NCBI GenBank assembly: GCA_020720705.1
Contig: DYOJ01000015.1
Location: 1-17,480 of the forward strand
Direction of reading: 5' to 3'
DNA length: 17,480 nucleotides
Source of the DNA: Acetofilamentum sp.
GTDB lineage: Bacteria; Bacteroidota; Bacteroidia; Bacteroidales; JAADGE01
A program made the translations under genes and the position numbers. Numbering within the stretch: position 1 is the first letter of the stretch; every line of letters starts with the position of its first letter. Shown here piece by piece: positions 1 to 6,373 of this stretch. The notes beneath the pieces were generated by a model. That model was not told the origin of the DNA. It worked only from the letters and a program-made list of their open reading frames with translations, and made no database searches.

Positions 1-325
1 TGTTTGTTGCCACAACGGTAACTTTTACTTCATCGCCTTCGGCTAAATCATTCGGCACAACATAAGCCCACTCTTTGGTGGTGCTGCCCGCAGGGTAATT
101 CTCGCTGAATGTTTGGTCGTCGTGATTGTTTGTAATTGCAAGGCTGAATGCACCTTCGGAGCTTGCTTCAACAATTAAGGTAACTTCGTCATCGTACCAA
201 CCGGTGTCGTTGTTTTCTTTGAAACTGACGGATAATTCCGGTTTGTTCTGTTCTTCCTTCTTACATGCACTAAAAACACTTAATGCGATTGTAGCGGCAA
301 ACAAAATTTTTGATAATGTTTTCAT
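1..325 (-). CDS. Secreted lipoprotein, N-terminal part (C-terminus beyond window)
   Basis: The reading frame opens at an ATG at 325 and stays open to the left edge (108 codons seen). The product begins MKTLSKILFAATIALSVFSAC: two early lysines, a hydrophobic stretch and a lipobox (FSAC) with the lipidated cysteine at residue 21, followed by KKEE. This is a lipoprotein signal of the kind processed by signal peptidase II. The mature part seen (about residues 22-108) is rich in Asp, Glu, Asn, Val and Thr, contains a GWYDDEV stretch, and alternates polar and hydrophobic residues like an extracellular beta-sandwich. I do not recognise a named family; a surface or secreted carbohydrate- or protein-interacting module is only a guess. 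It is transcribed leftward, separated from the sugar kinase by that gene's terminator and a candidate promoter near 456-482. Confidence 0.8.
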   Translation of the reverse strand, partial: MKTLSKILFAATIALSVFSACKKEEQNKPELSVSFKENNDTGWYDDEVTLIVEASSEGAFSLAITNNHDDQTFSENYPAGSTTKEWAYVVPNDLAEGDEVKVTVVATN

Positions 326-455
326 TGATTTTATTAATTTATGGTTAAAAAAAATAGATGCCAAGTTTAGAAAAAATAATCAACATTGCTTGATGTTTTT
401 TGATGATTACGATATGTTATACATCAATAAACGATATTGAGTGATAAAATATTTT

Positions 456-482
456 CAAAGATAGATTAAAAAAACCACACAA
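456..482 (-). promoter_or_regulatory. Candidate Bacteroidota promoter for the lipoprotein gene
   Basis: Read on the minus strand, 463-456 is TATCTTTG, an exact TAnnTTTG -7 box, identical to the box before the tRNA gene. A TTG lies at 482-480, 16 bases upstream, a little closer than the 19 bases at the tRNA promoter. The leader would be about 120 bases. The -33 part falls inside the arm of the upstream terminator hairpin, so the two elements overlap. Confidence 0.4.
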
Positions 483-543
483 TAAGTTGATACAATAAGT
501 TGATACAATAAGTTGATACAATAAGTTGATATTGTGTGGTTTT
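471..543 (-). terminator. Rho-independent terminator of the PfkB kinase gene, with a repeat-filled loop
   Basis: 471-484 (AAAACCACACAATA) and 530-543 (TATTGTGTGGTTTT) form a perfect 14-bp inverted repeat. Read leftward, the stem is followed by a run of T, as in an intrinsic terminator, and it lies 30 bases past the kinase stop codon. The loop of 45 bases is unusually long and is made of the tandem repeat at 479-530. Because both arms end in A/T runs, the element could also act in the other direction. Confidence 0.75.
479..530. repeat. Four exact 13-bp tandem repeats (ACAATAAGTTGAT)
   Basis: The unit ACAATAAGTTGAT occurs four times without a mismatch at 479-491, 492-504, 505-517 and 518-530. 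The first bases of the first copy belong to the left arm of the surrounding inverted repeat. Perfect identity of adjacent copies suggests recent expansion by replication slippage, so copy number may vary between strains. Confidence 0.95.
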
Positions 544-572
544 ATGTTGAATAACAATTAATGGATTGGTGT

Positions 573-1496
573 TTATTTGGGCGGCATTTTAAATGTAACA
601 AGCTCGGAAAAATTAATAACCCTTTTTCTGATTTCAGATTTTTCAAGATACTGTAAATGTTCGGTTCCGAATTTTTCAACCGTGAACGAAGCCATTGCTG
701 AGCCAAACACAACTGCACGTTTCATATTTTCAAACGAAATATCGTCTGTCTTTGCCAACCAACCGATAAATCCGCCGGCAAAGGTATCGCCCGCCCCTGT
801 CGGGTCGAACACATCTTCAATGGGTAAAGCCGGAGAATAAAAAATGTTTCCGCCCGAAAACAGCATTGCGCCATGCTCGCCTTTCTTAATTATCAAATGC
901 TTAGGTCCCATGCGCAGAACCATTTTAGCTGCTTTTACCAACGATTTTGTTCCGGAAAGTTGTTTTGCTTCTTCGTCATTGATAACCAATACATCTACTA
1001 AACGAATGGTCTTAAGCAACTCGTCCAGCATGGTATTCATCCAAAAGTTCATGGTATCCATAACAATTAATTTCGGACGTTTGTGTAAACGCTCTATTAC
1101 TGTTCGTTGTACAGAAGGTAGCAAATTTCCGAGCATCAAATATTCGGTGTTTTGGTAGTCGTTCGGCACAACAGGGTCAAACTCACCCAGCACATTAAGC
1201 TCGGTTGCCAGTGTATCACGGATGTTCATATCCTCGTGGTATCTACCTGACCAAAAAAAAGTCTTTTTTCCGTCAATACGTTGAATACCGTCTGTGCAAA
1301 TGCCGTGTTTGCGCAACATTGCTAAATACTCTTCGGGAAAATCCTCACCGATAACTGATATAAGTTGTGGATTATCAACAAAATAAGAAGATGCTAAAGC
1401 TGTGTAGGTTCCTGCACCGCCGATTATTTTTCCGGTTTTGCCGTAAGGGGTTTCAATAGCATCAAAAGCTACACTGCCCACGATGGTTAAGCTCAT
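573..1496 (-). CDS. PfkB-family carbohydrate/nucleoside kinase
   Basis: The 307-residue product has the usual length for the ribokinase/PfkB family. Near the N-terminus is the glycine pair of the substrate side (IIGGAGTYTA, G26-G27), and near the C-terminus is the family signature DPTGAGDTFAGGF at 231-243, where D237 is the expected catalytic base and the GAG segment forms the anion hole for ATP phosphates. Such enzymes transfer the gamma-phosphate of ATP to a hydroxymethyl group of a sugar or nucleoside in the cytoplasm. The substrate cannot be read from the sequence; ribose, fructose derivatives or adenosine are all possible. The gene stands alone, running opposite to the neighbouring tRNA gene from a nearly shared promoter region, and ends at a strong terminator. 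Confidence 0.9.
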   Translation of the reverse strand: MSLTIVGSVAFDAIETPYGKTGKIIGGAGTYTALASSYFVDNPQLISVIGEDFPEEYLAMLRKHGICTDGIQRIDGKKTFFWSGRYHEDMNIRDTLATELNVLGEFDPVVPNDYQNTEYLMLGNLLPSVQRTVIERLHKRPKLIVMDTMNFWMNTMLDELLKTIRLVDVLVINDEEAKQLSGTKSLVKAAKMVLRMGPKHLIIKKGEHGAMLFSGGNIFYSPALPIEDVFDPTGAGDTFAGGFIGWLAKTDDISFENMKRAVVFGSAMASFTVEKFGTEHLQYLEKSEIRKRVINFSELVTFKMPPK

Positions 1497-1531
1497 TTGG
1501 AATTATTTTATTTTTTATTGAAATTTTTTTG

Positions 1532-1539
1532 CAAATATA
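1532..1539 (-). promoter_or_regulatory. Candidate -7 box for the kinase gene
   Basis: On the minus strand 1539-1532 reads TATATTTG, matching TAnnTTTG, with a leader of about 30 bases to the kinase ATG. It touches the -33 TTG of the tRNA promoter at 1540-1542, so the two divergent promoters lie back to back. I see no convincing -33 partner for it. Confidence 0.35.
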
Positions 1540-1569
1540 TTGTTATTTTAAAAATAATACATATCTTTG
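1540..1569 (+). promoter_or_regulatory. Bacteroidota-type promoter of tRNA-Asn
   Basis: TTG at 1540-1542 and TATCTTTG at 1562-1569, separated by 19 bases, fit the -33/-7 pattern of the main sigma factor of Bacteroidota. The -7 box ends 28 bases before the mature tRNA 5' end, leaving room for a short leader. Confidence 0.75.
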
Positions 1570-1597
1570 CACTCGCATTTTAAAAAAATGTAAAAAT

Positions 1598-1671
1598 TCC
1601 TCCTTAGCTCAGTCGGTTAGAGCGTCGGACTGTTAATCCGCAGGTCCTAGGTTCAAGTCCTAGAGGGGGAG
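1598..1671 (+). tRNA. tRNA-Asn (anticodon GTT)
   Basis: All cloverleaf arms can be drawn. The acceptor stem pairs TCCTCCT (1598-1604) with AGGGGGA (1664-1670), with one T-G wobble. The D stem is GCTC/GAGC (1607-1610 with 1620-1623). The anticodon loop CTGTTAA is at 1630-1636 with anticodon GTT at 1632-1634. The T arm is CTAGG-TTCAAGT-CCTAG, ending at 1663. The discriminator base is G1671. The 3' CCA is not encoded (GCA follows the stem), so it must be added after transcription. The outermost anticodon-stem pair (T1625, C1641) is mismatched. Confidence 0.97.
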
Positions 1672-1680
1672 CAAAATTAA

Positions 1681-1710
1681 AAAAAGCCTCGCTTGTGCGG
1701 GGCTTTTTTA
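1681..1710 (+). terminator. Rho-independent terminator after tRNA-Asn
   Basis: GCCTCGC (1686-1692) pairs with GCGGGGC (1697-1703) around a 4-base loop, with one G-T pair. It is flanked by AAAAA on the left and a T run on the right, and starts about 10 bases after the tRNA 3' end. Confidence 0.9.
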
Positions 1711-1712
1711 TT

Positions 1713-1829
1713 TTAGCTAATGAGTTTATCTTTCAAAAGTATGGCATCGGGAAAATAATATGGGAGGAAACCTACGATAAGATTTTGGCAATCCTGAATA
1801 AAATAAACAAACTCGTTTTTTTTTACTAA
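1713..1829 (+). pseudogene. Possible coding remnant next to tRNA-Asn
   Basis: Frame starting at TTA 1713 is open for 38 codons to TAA at 1827-1829 and reads like protein, containing FQKYGIGKIIWEE and then ILAILNKINKL, but it has no start codon because the tRNA terminator occupies the upstream side. The amino-acid mix (Trp-Glu-Glu, amphipathic Ile/Leu/Asn/Lys helix) is unlike random AT-rich DNA. It could be the tail of a gene that was lost, perhaps through an insertion or excision at the tRNA. It may also be chance; the family is not recognised. Confidence 0.25.
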
Positions 1830-1836
1830 TAGATAA

Positions 1837-1853
1837 CAACTTATGAGTTTTCT
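1837..1853. repeat. Dispersed short repeat, copy 1
   Basis: CAACTTATGAGTTTTCT here matches CAAGTTATGAGTTTTCT at 12122-12138 in 16 of 17 positions, and weaker similarity continues on both sides (ATAG before, an A-rich stretch ending in ACG after). Both copies lie just past the 3' end of a leftward gene. The rest of the spacer from 1830 to 1906 shows no gene and no hairpin that I can find. Confidence 0.4.
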
Positions 1854-1906
1854 GATAAATACGAATTATTTGTCAGATGAATAGGGTATAGATTTCGGGC
1901 TGAGGT

Positions 1907-3823
1907 TTATGGGCGATATTGTGTTTTATCTAAAGTTTCGTAAACAGAGTTTTTACTGGAAAATTCGGGTACAATTTTTTTCATCATGGACACTAATTTG
2001 TAATTATCATGCACAGATGTTAGTGAAATAAGCTCGTCAATTTGTTGAAAAACAGACTCGTCGTAGGTTCTGACTTTAGCGACCATAATTTTACGATGTG
2101 TTGTGGGCAGTGTATTTTCTTTGTCGTTGAGGAGTTCTTCGTAGAGTTTTTCGCCCGGGCGCAAGCCGGTATATAGAATTTCGATGTCAGTTCCGGGTTC
2201 TAAGCCTGAAAGTTTTATCATTTTGCGTGCTAAATCTACGATTTTCACAGATTTGCCCATATCAAAAATGTATATTTCTCCGCCTTTTCCGAGTGTTCCA
2301 GCTTGCAAAACCAGTTGGCAGGCTTCGGGAATGGTCATAAAGAACCGAGTAACCTCCGGGTGAGTAACTGTTATCGGACCTCCGTCTTCGATTTGTTTCC
2401 GAAAGCGAGGAAGTACAGAGCCGTTCGATCCGAGTACATTCCCGAAACGAGTGGTTATAAACGCTACATCGGTTTTAGCATTTAATGTTTGAATGTATAT
2501 TTCGGCAATCCGTTTCGATGCGCCCATAACGTTAGTCGGGTTTACCGCTTTATCGGTTGAAACCATGACAAATTTTTTGACACCGTAACTTACGGAAGTA
2601 TCCGCAATAATTTTTGTCCCTAAAATATTGGTATGTACTGCCTCTTCCGGATTGTTTTCCATCATAGGCACGTGTTTGTAAGCTGCGGCATGAAAGACAA
2701 TTTCCGGACGAAATGTTTGGTAAAGAAATTCAACTCGCTCTTTGCGGGTAATATCTCCGATTACGATTTCAAAATTTTGATAGCCTTGATATTCATTCAA
2801 CATGAGTTCTAAATCATATAGCGGCGATTCAGCTTGGTCGAAAGCGATGATTCTTTTGGGTTTAAATTTTGCGAGTTGCATAACTATCTCACTACCGATA
2901 GAGCCGGCTGCACCGGTTACAAGCACAATTTTATCACGGATATCGGCATAAATTTTTTCTTCGTCTAAAATTATCGGTTCACGTCCGAGGAGGTCCTCGA
3001 TATTGACTTTTTTAAGTTGTTTTGTCGTAAAATCGCCGGAAAGTAATTCCTGTACAGAAGGTATTTTCAATATCTTAATACCTTTATTTAAACAAGCATC
3101 TACAACAAATTTGCTTTTGCCGTCCAAAGGTGTGTTGTCTGTGAGTATGATGTCTGTAATGTTTTGTTTAGCAAGCAGTTTATCAATATCATCGGGGCGA
3201 TAAACGGTAACTCCGTCCAACTTTTTTCGGGCGTTGAGGTCGCCGGGGTCAATAAAAGCTTCCACTTTGTATTTTTCAGACATGTTTCGATAAAGTGTGC
3301 GTTTGAGGGTAAGCGCGTTTTCGTCAATCCCCAGAATAATTACGTTGCGTTGAGGTTTAAAAAACGTGATCGCTTCAATGTATAAAGTTTTTACCATCAA
3401 TCGGAAAGCAACCATCAGGAATACGCTGATAAAGAAATCAATGCCGATAACTGACATCGGAATCGGATAGTCATATTTGGTAAATGTGACCAATAATAGA
3501 TTTATCAATGTATAAAACACAGCACCTAAGAAGATTACAATAATAATACGAGTTGCATCTTTGGTGCTGGTGTACCTGATAATTCCCGCATAAGAGCGGC
3601 TTACGATAAAAAGTAATAATCGGACTGCGAAAACATAGCCTAATGTGTTATGAAAATTTACAAAATAGATATTGTTTGTATCAAAATTAAACCGGAGCAA
3701 ATATGCGAATGTGATAGATGCCATTGAAATTAACAAATCAATGACGAGTATCATCCAACGAGGCGAGTGCTTTTTAACGGACATTGCGCCTTGAAAATCT
3801 TCGATTTTAGATTCGATCTTCAT
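1907..3823 (-). CDS. CapD/WbpM/PglF-like nucleotide-sugar 4,6-dehydratase (membrane-bound)
   Basis: The 638-residue protein has the layout of the large membrane-anchored UDP-sugar dehydratases. About four hydrophobic helices lie in residues 22-150, a first Rossmann-like nucleotide-binding region at about 158-265 (VIILGIDENA), and a second, catalytic short-chain-dehydrogenase domain from about 298 with TGAAGSIGSEI (303-313) for NAD(P). The active-site segment is STDKA (422-426), and the usual Tyr-x-x-x-Lys pair is M433-x-x-x-K437, as is known for the WbpM/PglF/FlaA1 group, where Tyr is replaced by Met. A C-terminal GLRPGEKLYEEL motif (553-564) is typical of the group. It probably converts UDP-GlcNAc to a 4-keto-6-deoxy sugar for capsule, exopolysaccharide or glycan synthesis at the inner membrane. 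The ATG follows the tsaC stop directly, indicating one transcript. Confidence 0.9.
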   Translation of the reverse strand: MKIESKIEDFQGAMSVKKHSPRWMILVIDLLISMASITFAYLLRFNFDTNNIYFVNFHNTLGYVFAVRLLLFIVSRSYAGIIRYTSTKDATRIIIVIFLGAVFYTLINLLLVTFTKYDYPIPMSVIGIDFFISVFLMVAFRLMVKTLYIEAITFFKPQRNVIILGIDENALTLKRTLYRNMSEKYKVEAFIDPGDLNARKKLDGVTVYRPDDIDKLLAKQNITDIILTDNTPLDGKSKFVVDACLNKGIKILKIPSVQELLSGDFTTKQLKKVNIEDLLGREPIILDEEKIYADIRDKIVLVTGAAGSIGSEIVMQLAKFKPKRIIAFDQAESPLYDLELMLNEYQGYQNFEIVIGDITRKERVEFLYQTFRPEIVFHAAAYKHVPMMENNPEEAVHTNILGTKIIADTSVSYGVKKFVMVSTDKAVNPTNVMGASKRIAEIYIQTLNAKTDVAFITTRFGNVLGSNGSVLPRFRKQIEDGGPITVTHPEVTRFFMTIPEACQLVLQAGTLGKGGEIYIFDMGKSVKIVDLARKMIKLSGLEPGTDIEILYTGLRPGEKLYEELLNDKENTLPTTHRKIMVAKVRTYDESVFQQIDELISLTSVHDNYKLVSMMKKIVPEFSSKNSVYETLDKTQYRP

Positions 3824-4396
3824 TTAGTTTCTGATAATTTTAATTTGCGAGTCCGGAGTAATTTTTATAATACTTGATGCTTTTCGTTTTGTTGTATCCT
3901 CTTGTCGTTGGCGTACGATATAATCAACCCCGTTTTTGATATGTTCGGATATTTCCGAGAAAAAAGCCGGTGTTTTTTCGCCTGCAAGATTTGCCGATGT
4001 TGAAACTATCGGTTTACGAAATTGGTGCAATAATTTTTGACAAAATTCATCGTTCGGAATCCGGATGCCGATGCTTCCGTCTGTGTGAATTAAGTTTTTT
4101 GCTAAATTTTTTGCATTTGACAGGATGAGTGTTGTCGGCGTTTCGGCGTATTCCAAAATATCAAGAGCAACATCGGGAACATCGTCCGCATAGTAACTTA
4201 TTTTGTTGATATTGTCAGTAAATATCAGCATACTTTGAGTTTCGGGGCGTTGTTTGAGTCTAAATATTTTGGATACGGCATCTGTATTGGTCGCATCACA
4301 ACCTATGCCCCAAACCGTATCGGTCGGGTACAATATCAGACCGCCGGAGCGCAGCGTAATGAGGGCTTGTTCTATATCTGAATCAAAGTGTAACAT
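3824..4396 (-). CDS. tsaC: L-threonylcarbamoyladenylate synthase (YrdC/Sua5 family, short form)
   Basis: This 190-residue protein is a single YrdC domain without the extra C-terminal domain of long Sua5 proteins. Visible family motifs are PTDTVWGIGCDA (24-35), the KxR pair K48/R50 for ATP and substrate binding, SIGIRIPND (108-116), STSAN (132-136) and ASSII near the end. The enzyme makes threonylcarbamoyl-AMP from threonine, bicarbonate and ATP, the first step of the t6A modification at position 37 of tRNAs reading ANN codons, including the asparagine tRNA in this window. It sits between a glycosyltransferase and the dehydratase gene with no spacer on either side (TAA followed at once by ATG), so its expression is probably coupled to theirs. 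Function is confident; the choice between the names tsaC and sua5 is a matter of convention. Confidence 0.93.
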   Translation of the reverse strand: MLHFDSDIEQALITLRSGGLILYPTDTVWGIGCDATNTDAVSKIFRLKQRPETQSMLIFTDNINKISYYADDVPDVALDILEYAETPTTLILSNAKNLAKNLIHTDGSIGIRIPNDEFCQKLLHQFRKPIVSTSANLAGEKTPAFFSEISEHIKNGVDYIVRQRQEDTTKRKASSIIKITPDSQIKIIRN

Positions 4397-5509
4397 TTAT
4401 TTCAAATAACAGTTAATTAAATTCTGTGCGACTTTGTCTTCGGAAAATCGCTGTACGTATTTATATCCTTCTTGTATGATTTTTTGTTTTTGGGACTCGT
4501 TCTCTGTCAGGAACGAAATCTTTTCGGCAAGTTCGTTTTCGTTTGTCGAATCAATATAAAGTGTAGAGAAACCGCCGGCTTCGCTGAAACAGCCGCCTTT
4601 GGTCGTAATAACAGGTGTTTTGGAATTAAGGGCTTCAATAATCGGGATTCCGAAACCTTCAAAATGAGACGGATATACGAACATCTCTGCTTGTTGATAG
4701 ATTGCCGGAAAATCTTCAAACGGAATGTCGTTGAAAATAAATATACGATCTTCAAGTTTATGTTCTTTGATATAAGCCTCAATTTCGTTTTGATACTCGG
4801 TGTGTCGTCCGATAATAACAACCGGGATATCTATATTAAATTTGTGAACGGTTTTAACAATTAGCAAGGCATTTTTTCTGCGCTCTATGGTGCCGATATT
4901 TAGGATGTATCGAGTTGGTAATCCGTTGCGTCTGACTGTATTTATGCGTGTTTCGGGTGCTGTTTCCTTGTAAAAAATAGGATTGCATCCTTGGTAGATG
5001 ACTTGTATTTTTTTTTCATCAATTTCAAAATATTTCAGAATGTCTGTTTTTGTTTGTTCGCTTATAGCTATCACAACATCAGCAATATCGCATGCGTATT
5101 TGGCTTTTTGTATGTAGATTTTTCGGTCGGCGGATTTGTAAAGTTCCGGAAATCTTATAAATATTAAATCGTGAATAGTTGCGATGCTTTTTGCACCTGT
5201 TTTGTTAATTTTATACGGAAGTTCGTTGCTTAATCCGTGATAAATATCAAGTTTTAATTCCGATACTCGTTTATAGGCTATAAAACTGCGCCAGTAACTG
5301 CCAAACCACTGCCCGGTTTTTGTTTTAGGTTGTATAATATTTGATTTATCAGGTATTTCGTAATTAACAACATTGTTGTTGTCGGGTGCAAACAGAAAAT
5401 AGTCGTTTGCAGGGAAATATTTTGCGAACAAGTCTATCGTACTCCGGCTGTAATTTCCCAGACCGCTTCTGTTTTTGAAGGCACGTTTGGCATCAAATCC
5501 TATTTTCAT
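4397..5509 (-). CDS. GT4-type glycosyltransferase (GT-B fold)
   Basis: The 370-residue protein begins MKIGFDAKRAFKNRSGLGNY, a conserved N-terminal glycine region of GT4 enzymes. It has the central hinge and nucleotide-sugar site at about 203-213 (LNIGTIERRKN, with R211 and K212 placed to bind phosphates). The C-terminal retaining-transferase motif is E284-GFGIPII-E292, the EX7E pattern, in PSHFEGFGIPIIEAL. There is no signal peptide or obvious membrane helix, so it likely works on the cytoplasmic face of the membrane, adding a sugar to a lipid-linked or polysaccharide acceptor. Donor and acceptor cannot be told from sequence. It starts 2 bases after the dapD stop and abuts tsaC; with the downstream dehydratase it suggests surface-glycan synthesis. 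Confidence 0.9.
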   Translation of the reverse strand: MKIGFDAKRAFKNRSGLGNYSRSTIDLFAKYFPANDYFLFAPDNNNVVNYEIPDKSNIIQPKTKTGQWFGSYWRSFIAYKRVSELKLDIYHGLSNELPYKINKTGAKSIATIHDLIFIRFPELYKSADRKIYIQKAKYACDIADVVIAISEQTKTDILKYFEIDEKKIQVIYQGCNPIFYKETAPETRINTVRRNGLPTRYILNIGTIERRKNALLIVKTVHKFNIDIPVVIIGRHTEYQNEIEAYIKEHKLEDRIFIFNDIPFEDFPAIYQQAEMFVYPSHFEGFGIPIIEALNSKTPVITTKGGCFSEAGGFSTLYIDSTNENELAEKISFLTENESQKQKIIQEGYKYVQRFSEDKVAQNLINCYLK

Positions 5510-5511
5510 GG

Positions 5512-6330
5512 TTATACAGCTACATTAAATTCGCGCAAAGCATCGTTAAGCGAGGTTTTTAAATCGGTGGACGGTTTGCGTTTTCCGATGATTAAGGCTG
5601 CCGGAACCATATACTCACCTGCCGGAAATTTCTTAATAAAACCACCGGGGATGACTACCGAGCGTTCGGGTACCTCGCCGATATGCTCAATAGGAGTATC
5701 GCCTGAAACATCAATGATTTTGGTAGATTTGGTGATAACTACGTTTGCCCCCAGAACAGATTCTTTGCGAACACGAACACCTTCAACAACAATACATCTC
5801 GACCCGATAAAGCAGCCGTCTTCAATAATCACCGGAGCTGCCTGTACAGGCTCCAATACCCCTCCGATACCTACGCCTCCGCTAAGGTGAACATTTTTAC
5901 CGATTTGAGCGCAAGAACCTACCGTAGCCCATGTGTCCACCATTGTTCCGCTGTCCACATAAGCTCCGATATTGACATAAGAAGGCATCAATACCACTCC
6001 GGGTGCAATGTAGGAACCGTAACGTGCTACTGCATGCGGAACAACCCTGATACCGAGAGCTTTGTAATTTGTTTTCAAGGGTATTTTATCGTGAAATTGC
6101 AGAACTCCCGCCTCTGACACCTCCATGTTTCGGGTGGGAAAATATAAAATCACAGCTTTTTTTACAGTCTCATTTACAATCCATTCATTTCCGTTTGGGC
6201 TTGCTGCTCTGAGTGTTCCGTTGTCCAATCGGGCGATGATACGCTCAATAAGTTCCACGACACTTTTATCCTGAAGCAGAGAGCGGTCTGCCCATGCTTT
6301 ATCAATGATTGATTGCTCCTGTTTCGTCAT
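5512..6330 (-). CDS. dapD: 2,3,4,5-tetrahydropyridine-2,6-dicarboxylate N-succinyltransferase
   Basis: The 272-residue length is typical for DapD. The N-terminal helical part (1-95) carries WADRSLL and the central part has the imperfect hexapeptide repeats of a left-handed beta-helix (about 98-215: GSYIAPGVVLMP, NIGAYVDSGTMVDTWATVGS, CAQIGKNVHLSGGVGIGG, and so on). The GTMVDTWATVGSCAQIG segment (128-144) is highly characteristic. It uses succinyl-CoA to succinylate tetrahydrodipicolinate, which commits this organism to the succinylase branch of the diaminopimelate/lysine pathway, needed for peptidoglycan. It is the first gene of the tightly packed group running to the dehydratase. A candidate -7 box lies just upstream. 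Confidence 0.97.
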   Translation of the reverse strand: MTKQEQSIIDKAWADRSLLQDKSVVELIERIIARLDNGTLRAASPNGNEWIVNETVKKAVILYFPTRNMEVSEAGVLQFHDKIPLKTNYKALGIRVVPHAVARYGSYIAPGVVLMPSYVNIGAYVDSGTMVDTWATVGSCAQIGKNVHLSGGVGIGGVLEPVQAAPVIIEDGCFIGSRCIVVEGVRVRKESVLGANVVITKSTKIIDVSGDTPIEHIGEVPERSVVIPGGFIKKFPAGEYMVPAALIIGKRKPSTDLKTSLNDALREFNVAV

Positions 6331-6347
6331 AATTCTGAAAATTTAGG

Positions 6348-6355
6348 CAAATGTA
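6348..6355 (-). promoter_or_regulatory. Candidate -7 box before dapD
   Basis: On the minus strand 6355-6348 reads TACATTTG, matching TAnnTTTG, 17 bases before the dapD ATG, within the 43-base gap after the M16-like gene. It would give a very short leader. No clear -33 TTG is visible at the expected distance, so read-through from upstream is also possible. Confidence 0.35.
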
Positions 6356-6373
6356 AAAAAAAACGTGAAATAT

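Noticed and set aside
126..440. Rightward 104-codon frame at the left end
   Set aside because: It lies over the lipoprotein gene in the opposite strand, which has a clear signal peptide and lipobox; the rightward product shows no family features and crosses the spacer.
471..543. CRISPR-like array
   Set aside because: The 13-bp units are directly adjacent, with no spacers of different sequence and no cas genes in the window; it is a simple tandem repeat in a terminator.
1907..3823. Inactive dehydratase because the Tyr of YxxxK is Met
   Set aside because: Met at this place is the known state in the WbpM/PglF/FlaA1 group, whose members are active, so it is a family mark and not a defect.
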